Counted from the stretch's first letter, positions 10,187 to 22,599 are shown. The stretch: 64,000 bases of DNA from Anoplolepis gracilipes (GCF_047496725.1 NC_132978.1:6439501-6503500); one strand, 5' to 3'. Numbers and translations are program-made. Notes: generated by a model from the letters alone, not told the origin.

Positions 10187-10399
10187 ATATAATATTGTTT
10201 GCTGAGGGTTTTTAATTAATAGTTTAATAATTATTGCGCAAATCGCAAAATGGTACAGGACTTTTATGTTCAGTTTGACCTGCTCTATCTGCCCTAGAGA
10301 GGTGAGGCGGTAATTACCGGATACCCTATATATACATATATACATGTATATATACATATATAGGTGTTATGTATATATCTATACATATATAAATGTTAG

Positions 10400-11168
10400 A
10401 AAAGTATGGAAACGGTCAAATATCTCGAAAACGAAACGTCTCTGAGAAAAATGTTTCAAATAAAAGTTGTATGGTTTCTAGAGCGACATAAGATGGTGCA
10501 ATTAGTTTTACATTGAAGAGTCACATGAAAGTCACGTGAAGGTCATTTTGAATTTCTTAAATGGAACACCCTATATATTTTTACATATTCTTGTAGCTTA
10601 TCTCGAGAGCTTTCCAAAACACTATAATAAAATGTTTTTTTATTAAAATACTTTTATGCACAGAATAATGAGACGAATCAATTGCCGTAATTAAAACACA
10701 TAATTATGTTAAAATAAAAATGTGTAACTGTTAGTTGCAAATTCAGATTTTTTCTTAAAGATAACTATGTGTTTTCTTCACATCAATTAATTCGTCTCAT
10801 TATTCTGTGCATAAAAGTATTAGGATAAGATAATCGAAAAATGAATATTTTACGAGATCTCTTGTATCTTATGTCAAAATATTGCAACTTTGAAGCCTTA
10901 TAACTCGAAAAGTGTTTAATAAAAAAACATTTTATCATAGTGTTTTGGAAAGCTCTCGAGATAAGCTACAAGAATATGCAAAAATATATAGGGTGCTCCA
11001 TTTAAGAAATTTAAAATGACCTTCACGTGACCTTCATGTGACTCTTCAAGATCAAACTAATGGCACCATCTTATGGCCCCCTAGAAACCATACACCTTCT
11101 GTCTGAAACATTTTTCTCAAAGACGTTTCGTTTTCGAGATATTTGACCGGTCCCATACACCCTGTATA
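10400..11168. mobile_element. Foldback element (TATTTGACCGGTCCCATACACCCTGTA family)
   Basis: The left arm 10400-10690 and right arm 10788-11168 are inverted copies, sharing CAAATATCTCGAAAACGAAACGTC, ACATAAGATGGTGC, GTCACGTGAAGGTCA and ATGCACAGAATAATGAGACGAA. The right arm has about 70 bp (around 10818-10890) with no partner on the left. Arms of this family recur at 1-180, 22140-22575 and 22600-22725. Confidence 0.85.
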
Positions 11169-11514
11169 TATAAATATACATGTGTGTTTTTGTGTACATA
11201 CGTACGTGTGTGTATGGTGTGCGCGCGCGTAATTAAAAAAATATTTATTTTTGTAAACTGAAAAGTTACATAAGTTTTAAAAATTTATATATGCCTGTAA
11301 TTTAATAATAAATAAAATTTTTTAGTACATGGGTGAAAAATTATTTACTTGTTAATGCAATAGATTTAATGAAAAATAGCAATAGCAGCCCCGATGATAA
11401 TAATAATATCAGCAATACCTATATTAATTCATCACCTGATTGTGATTATAACCCAGTTTTGGAAAATAAAATGTGTAAAAATTTATTATTTCCCTTCTTT
11501 ATTTTTTTCATAAC
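11169..11514. other. Short spacer before the LTR element, no gene seen
   Basis: It contains a TGTG/GCGC-rich simple patch near 11185-11230 and otherwise AT-rich DNA. A 64-codon open frame at 11333 is rich in Asn and Ser and has no recognisable domain. Confidence 0.4.
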
Positions 11515-11858
11515 TGTTACGTGCTGAACGCGACGTAATGAATAAAAAGGTACAGTTATCTAATTACAAGACTTTATTTGGCGCAATGCTACAAGTCGAA
11601 GGTGTTTTCTCAGAGAGAGACGACTTAGAACTGACTACTTTTATATCGCTGGACTTTCATTCTCGGAGGTCTCCACATACAGATAAAGTCGTGTGGCATC
11701 TCGAAGTGATGCGCTTATCGCTTAACCGAAAGAGATATCTCGCGAAGAGATATTAAGAGTGTCCTGTGGCTTATGCACATTTAGCGTGAGAAACTGCTGT
11801 CTCTTAACAAGATATCTATTCGTGAAATATTTGCGTGGGAAAGTTGCGATACGTAACA
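11515..11858 (-). repeat. 3' LTR of the errantivirus-type element
   Basis: The 344-bp direct repeat starts TGTTACG and ends CGTAACA on the plus strand, so its ends are themselves a short inverted repeat. By hand count it differs from the right LTR at about a dozen positions plus one 2-bp indel. Confidence 0.9.
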
Positions 11859-12218
11859 CCTTCTCCCTTAAATTACAGATCCTCCTGGATCTGAGATTAA
11901 TTCGAATATTCTTATAGATATAAGTTTAACAAAATTACAAGTGACGATATAGTAACTTAATCTAATGTTACAATGTAAAATACATATATAAAAAAAATAA
12001 GAAAAAGCGGTTACATTTTAAAAGATCTTATGTACTATGATCGCATATTTTCGCAAATGTATTTATATCAAATTTACAAGTCGACGAGATCGACGAGTTC
12101 TACTGTTTTTTTTTCCAAAAGTTTCCTGATGTCGATTATTTCTAATCTCCTTAATTTCTATTTTGCGGTTCGGTACTGAAGTGAAATTTCAGGTGTTACA
12201 AGATGATATTTTTACGTA

Positions 12219-13105
12219 TTAATTTAGATTTGATAATCGGTAATTTCGAGAGCGGGGACGCTGTCTTCTCGCGCCCTGATCATTGTTCTCGCTACACTGA
12301 ATTGTTTCATTATCTTTGACGGGTATCGATGCAAGAGTAATTTCCTGTGGTGCGGTTGTTACACGTAGTTGTGCGTTGGTTACATTATTATTAAAACAGT
12401 TATTGAAATAATGAGTACAGCCTTCTTTAAGTATACAACATAGTCTAAAAATGTTAACGCATTTACTTATTAATGAACATTTTATGAATATATATATGGT
12501 GACTAATATCAAAATGTCATATATTATATAATAGAACCAACTCATAGTACTTTCATATAGATTTATTGTTCGATGATGCTTACTTATTTTGTCTGCTTTC
12601 TTATATAGTTCATTCAAGCTAGAGCTTGCTGCTTTTAATAAATTAATGTCCAAATGAGGTACTTTACCGATATTTAATAATTGAAGTTCCGAAACATTTA
12701 TGTTCTTCTTTTTGATGTCCTCGCATAATTTTTTGTGCTTAGATTAACGTTTGGGATAAATCTTTTTTCGATAGTGTCTATTATGTTAATGGTTCGACTA
12801 TGTAGTAAAATATTATCTGAAATAGCATCGCATTTTCGAGATAATGTAATTATTCCATTCAAATGCAACTGTGTCCGACGTGGTTTGTCATCTGGACATA
12901 AAATGTGAAGAGTTTCCTCATGCGGTGCCGAATAAATCCAAGAATTCGCGGATTTCAATTGGTACCAAACAGTATTATGAAGTTTCATTAAACGTATATC
13001 ACATTCTTTTAATATGTTATCTAATCTGGCTGATCTTAACAGTTCTAACTCGCAATTATGAATACCCGTAATCTGGAATAATAAATTTGTTTGTTTACAG
13101 ATCAT
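12219..13105 (-). pseudogene. env: env-like gene, C-terminal part (broken)
   Basis: Two open stretches, 12698-13105 and 12219-12653, are the distal part of the env-like gene. The second contains a hydrophobic segment around 12455-12545 (about residues 37-66 of that stretch, with the run YIIYDILILVTIYIFI), placed where the membrane anchor of a fusion-type envelope protein belongs, followed by a short basic tail. The two parts are in separate frames and are also out of continuous frame with 13176-13811. Assignment rests on position after integrase and on the upstream cleavage motif. Confidence 0.55.
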
Positions 13106-13175
13106 CGCGTTGTTAACCTTTTTGCATTTCTCTATGTCTTGATCTGTTAAATGTGTGTATCATAGTTTATCGGTT

Positions 13176-14328
13176 CTAAGTCCCATATATGTACGTTGGA
13201 TTGATAAATGTGTAAACATTTTCTTCATTTTGTTTGATAGGTAGTGGAATTACATTATATAAGGTAAAGTTGGTTTCGTCAAGTAATGGAATTTCGATGA
13301 TATAAACTAACCTATGGTTTTTATAAAATACATTTAAGTTGCTAGAATCAATTAGATTATTAAATTGATTGGTTTCGTCAAGTAATGAAATTTCAATGAT
13401 ATAAACTAACCTATGGTTTTTATAAAATACATTTAAGTTGCTAGAATCAATTAGATTATTAAATTGATTAGATACTAGTGTTACAGGTAATCTTCTGTTG
13501 TTTATCATATGATGCGAATCTTTTAAATTATTAAACAGTTCTTTGGAAGATAGTATTTTAGGATAGAGTAATCCTCGGCGTGCTAATAATATAGCGTCGC
13601 TAAGTATTTCTAGTTCCAATTCATATTCGTGCATCATTTCAGCACATTCTAGAAAATATGAATTTATTTTTGTGTTTATTTCCGTTTCCATTAGTTTATT
13701 AGAGTTTTGTAACATGTGTGCCTTTAATGTGTTTAAATTAAAATCGATTTCTTTAAATTTTTGATTATTTGCTATAAAAGCATTACTAAAGTTATTAATA
13801 GTTGATTGCATAATACTGATTTGTTTTTTTATATAGATTTGTTAATTGTTTTGAATTATTATAAACAAGATCTATCTGTTCGTTATAATAGTCAGCATCA
13901 TATGAATCTAATGTGCCGAATAAGATCTTCGAAATTTGTCCTATAATATTAAAAACGCCTCGCTTGCCTTTCGCAGTGCGGTTATTAAGTAGAGGTTCAT
14001 CGTCAAATCGTCCTATCATATCATTAAAAATTTCTCTGTCTGCTTTTATTGCTGTTAATTTTCGTTCAATGCGTTGCAATTCTTGTAAACCTGAACATGA
14101 TATGTTGTTTCCGTAGAGATTGTAGCATAAAATCTCGATCTTATGTACGTAAAATTTTAGTATATTTTCCTTTTCTTCTAACGGTGCAAGATTGACATAA
14201 TTAATGAATTTCCAATAGTCTCTAAAAATAAGAAGATTACCGACACTTTCAAAGTAGACTCCGGGTAGGTGTGCTAATGGTTGATTGGTAAAAGCCTCGA
14301 AAGAGTTTGAACTAATTGGCATCATCAT
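13176..14328 (-). pseudogene. env: env-like gene, N-terminal and fusion part (broken)
   Basis: Open stretches 13795-14328 and 13176-13811 follow integrase, as env does in errantiviruses. A basic tetrapeptide KGKR at about residues 121-124 of the first stretch is followed by a glycine/isoleucine-rich hydrophobic segment, the layout of a furin-type cleavage site and fusion peptide in baculovirus-F-like envelopes. The second stretch carries a 99-bp in-frame tandem duplication (13272-13370 and 13371-13469). The two stretches overlap in different frames, so the gene is interrupted. Family placement is inferred from layout, not from a search. Confidence 0.65.
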
Positions 14329-15762
14329 TCTGTAATGAGAAATATGCGCGTTTCAGTTTATTAACATGTAAAATTTGATTTCTGTTGCCTTTCTTAATTT
14401 CATAATTAACGTCATTTATTTTGCGTATAACTTGAAATAGTCCATCATATTGATCTGTCAATTTTCTACTACCAGTTCTGATTGTTTCGTGAGATACATA
14501 AACGTATTCTCCCGGATCTAATATTAAAGGTTTCACGCGTCTATCATAATATTGTTTCGCGGATTCTTTTGCTTTCTGGAGATTTTCCTCCGCGCATTTT
14601 TTTAAATAGAATAATCTATCAACCAAATCTGCAAGAAATTCTCTATGTGTAATTCCCTGTCGTGGTTCGCTGAGTTTAGAAGGTAATCGTGGTTTACGAC
14701 CAAAAGTTAATTTGTAAGGAAATATCTTTGTCCCTTCATGATACGAGGTGTTATATGAAAATATCGCGGCATCTAGAGATGAATCCCAGTTACTTTGTTG
14801 TTAGTTAATATAAGGCTTTAAATATTCGGCTAACACATGGTGTGAGCGTTCCAACGATCCGTTTGATTGCGGATGATAAAGCTAGTTTTAACCTGTTTCA
14901 TTTTAAAGATTCTTGCAATTTCCTTCATTATTTCACCTTAGATATTACTACCTTGATCAGACAATAATTCCTCTGGCGAACCAAAAGTGTAGATATATTT
15001 ATTAACAATTATATTAGCTATGGTTGTGCTGTTTGTGTCAGGTAACGGATACGCTGTGCAGAATTTCGTCAATTGATCTTGTGTAGTTAATATATATTTA
15101 TTACCATTTTCTGTTTCTGGTAAGGGCCTTACAATATCTATTGCGACTTTTTGAAATGCCTCATGTGGCGTCTCAGTAATTAATATAGGAGCTCTTGTTT
15201 TTACACGGACTAATTTTCGTTTTTGGCAATCTTGACATGCTCTTACATAATTTTTAACATCTTGTTTCATACCATCTCATGAATAATATTGCTGTATTCG
15301 TTTTAAAGTTTTAGTGACACCTTTATGGCTGCCGATTCTTGAGTTGTGTTGTTCTTTGAGTATGTCTTGTTTCAAGTGTGGATCCGTAATCTCTTCAGTT
15401 AAAGATTCGAATAAAAATACTTGTATTGGTGTGTCTTTGAATAAGTATTTAATCATTTGAGTTATTTTTATTCTGTTAGTAATGTCTCCTATGGGTGCTA
15501 TTGATATTATTTTTTTATTATTTTCTATAGTATATTCTTTTAATTTGACTAAACAAAAAATAGTTTCTGGATTTGTGGATGCTTGTTTATTTTCCCGCGT
15601 AATTAGATTTATTTCGATTGAATGTTTCTTTTTTATTATATCGATGTTTCCTGGTGTAAGTGTTAAGTCCTCGGCTTTATTATCATTGATTTTAGATAAC
15701 GTAATTTTTATTTTAGGAGAAAGGATTGCTTCCGTTACTAATAATCCTTTTATTTTACCCAA
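14312..15762 (-). pseudogene. pol: Integrase region of pol (broken)
   Basis: 15277-15762 ends in the integrase zinc-binding start (HNSRIGSHKGVTKTLKRI); 14938-15270 continues with the CysCys part (CQDCQKRK) and the start of the catalytic core (VAIDIVRPLPE, first Asp) and reaches the second-Asp motif LLSDQGSN. 14312-14626 is the C-terminal domain with a YVYVSHE and a KLTDQYDGLFQV stretch. The catalytic Glu region between about 14630 and 14940 is interrupted by stops. It would insert the element's DNA copy. Confidence 0.8.
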
Positions 15763-15839
15763 AGTTTGTGGGGTGATATTATCTGTTTTCCATAGTGAAT
15801 CATTTAATGCGTGTTGTAAGAATAAACTTTAAGTAAGAT

Positions 15840-16411
15840 TTTCGTTATTTCTGCTCGAAGCTTTAGCTTGTAAAACGATATTTGAGGTATCCTAGAAAGA
15901 GCATCCGCATTAGTATTTCGTTTCCCTTCTTTATATATAGAACTTCATAATCGTATTCTTCCAGTTTTAATCGCCAACGTATTAAACGAGATGACGGATC
16001 TTTAACTTTAAAAAGCCAAACTAATAGTTTATGGTCAGTAATTATTTTAAATCTTTTACCATATAAGTATGGTCGAAATGCTTTGTTGCCTATACGATGG
16101 CTAAGAATTCTTTTCCCATAGTGTCGTAATTACGTTCTGCTTTATTAAGCGTTTTAGAAGCATAGACGGTTGGAAGATCATTTCCTATCTTTTTTTTGTG
16201 ATAAAATTGCACCGATTCCTTCATCACTAGCATCCGAAGTTATTATAAATTCTTTATTAAGATCTGAATATTGCAAAATAAGCTCACTTGACAATAATTG
16301 TTTAATTTTTTCAAAATTTATTTGCTGTCGCATTTCCCATTTAAACGGTATATTTTTCCTAAGAAGTGACGTAAATAGATGAGTAAGCGAGCTAAAATTT
16401 TTGATAAAACG
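15840..16411 (-). pseudogene. pol: RNase H region of pol (broken)
   Basis: Between the reverse transcriptase and integrase parts, fragments in different frames resemble the gypsy RNase H segment: the minus strand around 16150-16260 encodes a TSDASDEGIGAIL-like word and around 16020-16060 an ITDHKLLVWL-like word. No single frame is open across it. Confidence 0.6.
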
Positions 16412-17664
16412 TCAATAATAACCAACGAGGCCTAAGAATTGTCTAAGTTCTTTATGATTTCTTGGAACGGGATATTGTTTTATTGCTTGCACTTTTTCTG
16501 TATTAGGTTTTACCTCTTTGTCTGAAATTATATGGCCTAAATAAATCAATTCTTTTTTTAAAAATTCACATTTATCTGGTTGCAAGCTAAGACCGGCTTC
16601 TTTTAATCGTTCAAAAAGTTGATTAAGTTTTTGTTTATGTTCTTCTAAAGATTCCGCATAAATATCGTCTAAATAAACAAAACAAACATTTCCTTGTAAA
16701 CCTGCTAAAACATTATCCATTAAACGTTGGAATGTTGCAGGGGCATTCTTTAATCCGAAGGGCATCTTTTTATATTCAAAATGACCGTTAGGTGTGCTAA
16801 AAGCTGTTTTTATTGAATCTTGCGGACTCATCGGAATTTGGTAAAAACCCGACGCTAAATTGAAACACGAAAAATATCTGGCTTTTCCCAATTGATCTAA
16901 AATGTCTATTATATTAGGCAAGGGATAAGCATCGTCGAGAGTTTTATCATTTAATTTACGAAAATCTATCACTAATCTCCATCTTTTGTTACCATTAGCA
17001 TCCGCTTTCTTTGGTACCAATTAAATGGTGAAAGAGACGGTTGAATAATATCCTGTTCAAGTAATTTGTTAATTGATTGTTTAATCTCCTCCTTGTGAAT
17101 AGGTGGGTATTTATATTGTATAACGGCTATAGGAGCGTTATCCGTAGTAGAGATAGAATGTGCGATTCGATTTGTTCTTTTTAATTTGTCTCCCGGTAAA
17201 TGAAATATGTCGTTATAATTTTCTATCGTAGGTAATATAGAAAGTTGTTCTTCTTCATTTAAGTGATTTAATCTTAGATTTTCTTTCAATAGTCTTAATC
17301 TATCTGTTAGATTATTTGAGATCACCGAATTAATTACGCACGCAGGGCTGTCCCTCGGGCTCGTGTTGATTAACACTGGCTCTACGTCGATTATAGGTGT
17401 CTCGATATTCAATTCTTTTTCTATCGTGTTAATTACATATGTATGTATATTACCGTTAATTACTTTTACGATGCTATCTATAAGAAATACGCCGTTTGAT
17501 ATTTCTTGTCGATTTATTAATCCGTCATTAATATTATCTTGTTTAGCTTTAATTATACATGGGCATATGCTTCTAGCCGGTAATGTTGACATATTACTAT
17601 ATTCTAATAAATATACTTTATTATTTTGTATAGTAACTGTTTGTTCTTCAAAGTCTTTTTGCAT
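16412..17664 (-). pseudogene. pol: Reverse transcriptase region of pol (broken)
   Basis: 17664-16972 covers the lead-in to the polymerase (a KYPPIHKEEIKQSINKLLEQ stretch before the fingers domain), and 17020-16412 carries the core: MVPKKADANGNKRWRLVIDF, the motif-A region FSCFNLASGFYQI (Asn at the place where Asp is usual), MPFGLKNAPATFQ and the catalytic box YLDDI, then LGHIISD. The two parts overlap in different frames at 16972-17020. The changed motif-A residue and the frame break both argue against activity. Confidence 0.85.
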
Positions 17665-18029
17665 TTTCGAGACGTAAAAAGGTTGATCCGATAATTCCTT
17701 GTTCTCTCAATGGAAATTTACTCGGTACTACGTGAAATTCATGATTGCCGTTTTCTGAATTTAGATATACAGTTCCGAGAGTTTGCTGTTTTTTTTCCAT
17801 TATGCCCTGTATTTCGACTTTTCTATCTTGATATACTAATGTCTCGGAGCAAAGCATTCGCTTTAATAATGTTTATGTCAGCACCCGTATCTAATAAAAA
17901 TTTGTCCGTTGGATTTCTGAGCTCGCCGAAAGGAATTGAGATGACGTTTCGGGAATTTGTTCGGATTGTGTATGTTCGAGCTCTGTTTCGATCAGGTGGA
18001 TCGAATTTGCACGGCTCGATGATTGGCAC
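17648..18029 (-). pseudogene. pol: Retroviral-type aspartic protease region of pol (broken)
   Basis: 17823-18029 contains the active-site motif FLLDTGADINII (Asp-Thr-Gly), preceded by a SIPFGELRNPTDK-like strand. The adjoining 17648-17857 stretch carries GIIGSTFLR, typical of the second half of this protease. The two overlap in different frames, so the enzyme is split. Confidence 0.75.
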
Positions 18030-19020
18030 TGGCGTTGCACGCCTGTCGCTTGGCCTTGATAGTTTAAATTATTGTTAGATTGATTATTACTATTATTATG
18101 ACGATAACTATTTGAATTACCTGATCTATACCGATTATCGTTATTTTGCCCGTTATTTATTTGGTGTCTATTGGTTTGTACATTAAATCTATTTCCAGAA
18201 TTATTGTCGAAATTTTGCACAGGATTAAATTCACGTCTATTATAATTATATTGAAAATTTGAATTTGAATTTCCGTTTTGGTTCTGTGTATGAAAAATTT
18301 TCCTCCTGCATTCATTTTCAGAATGCCCGATTTTTTTACAATAATTACAAGTTATAGTTTGAATATTAGATTTATTAACTTTAAATCTTTCTGCGTGATA
18401 TAGTGATTTTCGTATGAATCTGACTGCACTTTCTATTGCTTCTTCTAATGTATTAAATTTCTGTGCTAAGAGATGTTGTCCGATATGTTTGTGTAATCCG
18501 CCCAAAAAGTTATCTATTAATTTATTAGTGGCAAAAACTCTTAATCCTGTTCTTGCTGCTGGATCAGATAATTAGAAATTGCAATAATCATTTCAGAATT
18601 TAATTTCCTTACTTTGGTAATATCATTTTCAATTGATTCATCTCTATTTTGCCTGAGATTATTTATTTCGAGTTCCCAATGATCAAAAGTTTTGCTATTG
18701 CCGAATTCTTTTTCCAACGCGCTACATAATTCGTCGAGATTCGTTATCGTATATAAGGATCTAACTAGTGCGGCTTCGCCTGTTAATTTTGTTTGGAGGA
18801 TTGCTCTGAAAAAGAATGTTCTTTTGACCGGTTCGACTAATTCGAGAATTCTTTTACAGTCGGATATAAATTGATGTGTTGGGATATTTTTGCCGTTAAA
18901 AACTGGTAAAAGTGTTAAACTATTCCGAACAGAAAAAGAACTATTATTTGAAACAGAGGATCTACGACTGTGGCTCGTCTCGTCTTGGTTTTGCGTAAAA
19001 TCTTCCGCTTGATCGTTCAT
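17891..19020 (-). pseudogene. gag: gag gene (broken), with one zinc knuckle
   Basis: 18541-19020 is the N-terminal part (acidic, Ser-rich start, then a capsid-like helical region around VEPVKRTFFFRAILQTKLTG). 17891-18505 follows in another frame with a CCHC knuckle CNYCKKIGHSENEC (about residues 53-66) and a long Asn/Gln-rich low-complexity tail. The protein would package the element's RNA. A stop and frame change between 18541 and 18505 separates the halves. Confidence 0.8.
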
Positions 19021-19645
19021 GATTATTGATTTTACCTTAATGTAAATTTAAATTCTAAGCTGCTGTTTCTTAAACTACTATTTTCTAAACTACCTTCTTC
19101 GGAACTATCTGTATTATAATGCGTTTTAGGATTTCTTGTAGTTTATTAGCTTACAGTAATACGGCGTATAACATCATTGCTGGGGGCTGGGGAATGTTTG
19201 ATACTGTTCCAAGATGCTGTTGACTCGAAGTCCGATGAAGTAGCCTTTTTACGTGTTGACTGTCCACGGAGTTTCGTTGTTGTCGTCCTCTCGGAAAGGT
19301 TCCGAGAGACTTCGTCTTCTTTTTCGCTCGTTGTATTTCCGCAGCGTCTGCCTGACCTTTTAGCTTGTATATTAAGCAGTGATTTGCCAAGGTTTTATCA
19401 GTGGGTAGACCACAAAATTATTACACCTATTGCTGCACTTGTTAAACAGGAACAGTTAGCGTTAGCCTTCGATCTTCTACCTCAATGTTGCGCTGTACGG
19501 CTTGTAAGGTTTTCTCGAATTCAGACTTCTCCGCTCGTATTCTTCTTTCGTGCTTTATTTCGACTTCGTACTTTACGTAAATAACGAAGTGAAAATGTTG
19601 ATAACGATTTGTCTTCTGGATAACTTGGGTACCGCTGCCACCAAT

Positions 19646-19991
19646 TGTTACGTGCTGAACGCGACGTAATGAATAAAAAGGTACAGTTATCTAGTTACAA
19701 GACTTTATTTGGCGCAATGCTATAAGTCGAAGGTGTTTTCTCAGAGAGAGACGACTTAGAGCTGACTACTTTTATATCGCTGGACCTTCATTCTCAGAGG
19801 TCCCCACATGCAGATAAAGTCGTGTGGCATCTCAAAGTGATGCGCTTATCGCTTAACCGAAAGAGATATCTCGCGAAGAGATATTAAGAGTGTCCTGTGG
19901 CTTATGTACATCTAGCGTGAGAAACTGCTGTCTCTTAACAAGATATATCTATTCGTGAAATATTTGCGTGGGAAAGTTGCAGTACGTAACA
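19646..19991 (-). repeat. 5' LTR of the errantivirus-type element
   Basis: It is the 346-bp partner of 11515-11858 with the same TGTTACG and CGTAACA ends. The extra two bases come from a TA expansion in AAGATATATC. Since LTRs are identical at insertion, the roughly 3 to 4 percent hand-counted difference suggests a fairly recent insertion. Confidence 0.9.
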
Positions 19992-20356
19992 TAATGCACA
20001 AAAGTGTATTCAAAATTTTCTTTGGTAAAAGTGCATAAAAGGTAACACTTCTCCGATTTTCTTGCTACTTACATATATTGTTCGGGGAGTTGTTTTGAGT
20101 AATTCCCCGCAAAAATTAAGTGGGGGACGGTATTGATTTAGGAGATATAACAAAATGAAATTTTATACTTTTCATGCTGTTCCTTCGGTTTTATAAACTG
20201 ATAATACCAACAGTGAGGTTTGTTTACATCCTAATAATGTGTGAGACACGGAAAAAGTTTTTGTTTACATTATTTGAGGGATATCTATACTGCTGAATGA
20301 ACCACTTGGTATTAATTTTTATTAATGATATATATTTTCAATATTTTCATAACTCA

Positions 20357-20490
20357 CACACACACACGGGAGGGGGGGTGCAAGGGGGGCCTTCTGTCCC
20401 CCCTCCCGCACCTACCTCGTCCATCTCGCTTCGCGTGAAAAGTTGCAACCCATGTGAACTTTGCTTTGTCTTGCAACGTACAGTCGGATC
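20357..20490 (+). repeat. Microsatellite-capped G-rich module, copy 1
   Basis: A short CACACA run leads into GGGAGGGGGGGTGCAAGGGG, then a C-rich CCCCCCTCCCGCACC, CTCGCTTCGCGTGAAAAGTT and TGAACTTTGCTTTGTCTTGC. The same order recurs at 22727-22835 and 29215-29385, and the first part inverted at 20636-20750. Confidence 0.8.
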
Positions 20491-20635
20491 TCTTATCCTA
20501 TGACATTTTCGGTCCGGGATCTTCCCCTTAAACCTCTGATCCTACGACAAAAATTTGAGAGTGGGAGTATAATTCTCCTTTCGCGGTTGTAGCATGAGAG
20601 GATTTTTTGTCATAAGATAAGAGGTTTCGTAGCAT

Positions 20636-21134
<499 letters not shown>

Positions 21135-21405
21135 ATGAAAATATTTATCATTAATAAAAATTAATATCAAGTGGTTCATTCAGTAGGGAATCGCATGTTA
21201 AATACATTTTGCAGTAATACGTTGAACTTTGACAACATATGTGTCGCATATATTAGTAGGACGTAAACAAACCTCACTGTTGGTATTATCAGTTTATAAA
21301 ACCGAAGGAACAGCATGAAAAATATGAAATTTCATTTTGTTATATCTCCTAAACCAATGCCGTCCCTCATTTAATTCTTGCGGGGAATTACTCAGAACAC
21401 CCCCT

Positions 21406-21600
21406 CCCCCGCCCTTCAATATATTTAAGTAGCAATAAAATCCTTGAGGTATTACCTTTTCTTCATGTAATACGTGTAAAAAGTAATCATAAAGGAATTT
21501 CAAATTAATTCGCTCTATTTTACATCTGTTACTAAATAATTATAATCAATATATTAGTATTATAATTTAAATTACTAATAGACTAAAAGAATGGATAGAA
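21406..21600. other. AT-rich spacer
   Basis: No gene or strong repeat is recognised between the two foldbacks. Confidence 0.4.
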
Positions 21601-21602
21601 GA

Positions 21603-22078
21603 AAGAATATAATTAAAAGAAATTGAAGGTGACCTTCACGTGATCTTCAAACGACTATTGGTAAGAGTTTGAAGTTGACCAATTAGCATGACGAAACGCA
21701 TGACAAAAATTTATATAGATTATCTTTGCTAGTTCTCTGCAGAATGCAAGGCTTTAGGCTTTAAAAAAATATTTTTGCATTTTGCAGAGCACTAGCAACG
21801 ATAATCTATATAAATTTTAGGCGCTGGTTGATGGGCAAAAATCGCCACTTTATTAATATAAATTACTACATAACATAAACTTAACAATAAATTAAATACG
21901 TAATTTATTAATATTATTTCAATGTCGATAATTAAATTTAGTGTGAAGGCATTTTCAATATAAGACGTGCCTAAGCGCGTTTTGTCATGCTAATTGGTCA
22001 ACTTCAAACTCTTACCAATAGTCATTTGAAGATCACGTGAAGGTCACCTTCAATTTCTTTTAATTATATTCTTTAAAC
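21603..22078. mobile_element. Foldback element with an inner hairpin
   Basis: The arms 21603-21700 and 21985-22075 are inverted copies (AGAAATTGAAGGTGACCTTC, TGGTAAGAGTTTGAAGTTGACC, AATTAGCATGACGAAACGC). Inside, 21711-21765 and 21770-21825 form a separate hairpin around TGCATTCTGCAGAG and TTATATAGATTATC. Parts of the interior recur at 23510-23600. Confidence 0.8.
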
Positions 22079-22575
22079 TAATGGGAACTTGGCGAGATTC
22101 AAAAACAAAGTACGATGTTACACTGTAATATTATAGCAAATTCATATTTTTTATTTAAGACAACTGTGTGTTTTCTTTACATAAATTGATTTCTTTTATT
22201 ATTCTATTAAAAAAAGTATTAAGGTAAGATTATCGAGAAATGAATATTTTACGAGATATTATGTATTTTAATTCAAAATACTGTGACTTTCAAGTCTCAT
22301 AACTCGAAAAATACTTAAGGAAAGATACTTTAGCATAAATGTTTTGAAAAGCTCTTGAGGTAAGCTACAAGAATATGCAATATATAAGTTTGATTAAAAA
22401 AACGAGATTGATCTTGAAATCTTCAAAGCGCCTCAACCTAAAAACAAATTAGTGCTAGCATATTATAGCTCTCTTGATGCCATACAACTTTCGTAATTAC
22501 AATATTTTCATATCTCTAAAAATAGCAGAGATATTTCAGATGGACAGAGTTACTGTCCCACCCTGTATATATGTC
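22079..22575. repeat. Diverged arm of the 10400-11168 foldback family
   Basis: From about 22190 the order of words (GAATATTTTACGAGAT, AACTCGAAAAATACTTAA, GAAAAGCTCTTGAGG, GCTACAAGAATATGC) parallels 10840-10990, and 22440-22575 parallels the outer end with CCATACAACTTTC and the terminal CACCCTGTATA. A 50-bp block at 22081-22130 (GGGAACTTGGCGAGATTC) recurs directly at 23610-23660. Confidence 0.65.
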
Positions 22576-22599
22576 TATATATATATATATATATATATA

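Larger units (their letters stand above)
8272..10333. mobile_element. Outer foldback element containing other foldbacks
   Basis: The left arm, about 8272-8415 (ACAGAGTGTCCGGTAATTACC inward to CAGCGAACGATATTATA), is matched in reverse complement by 10191-10333 (AATATTGTTTGCTGAGGG outward to GGTAATTACCGGATACCC). Between the arms lie a long TA microsatellite, the foldback 8476-9245 with a third foldback inside it, and a different foldback at 9246-10186. No open frame of transposase type is present, so the family looks non-autonomous. Confidence 0.8.
11515..19991 (-). mobile_element. Gypsy/errantivirus-type endogenous LTR element with gag, pol and env remnants
   Basis: Two direct LTRs bound an 8.5-kb element read on the minus strand. 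Next to the inner edge of the right (5') LTR the minus strand reads TTGGTGGCAGCGGTACCC, a primer-binding-site position starting TGG. Next to the left (3') LTR it reads AAGGGAGAAGG, a purine tract. In order come gag, protease, reverse transcriptase, RNase H, integrase and an env-like gene. Every gene is broken by stops or frame changes, so this copy looks dead. Flanking target duplication is not clear: TAAC on the left and TAAT on the right adjoin the LTR ends. Confidence 0.9.

Noticed and set aside
11505..19996. Clear 4-bp target duplication of the errantivirus-type element
   Set aside because: The bases adjoining the LTRs are TAAC and TAAT; only three of four match, so it is not claimed.
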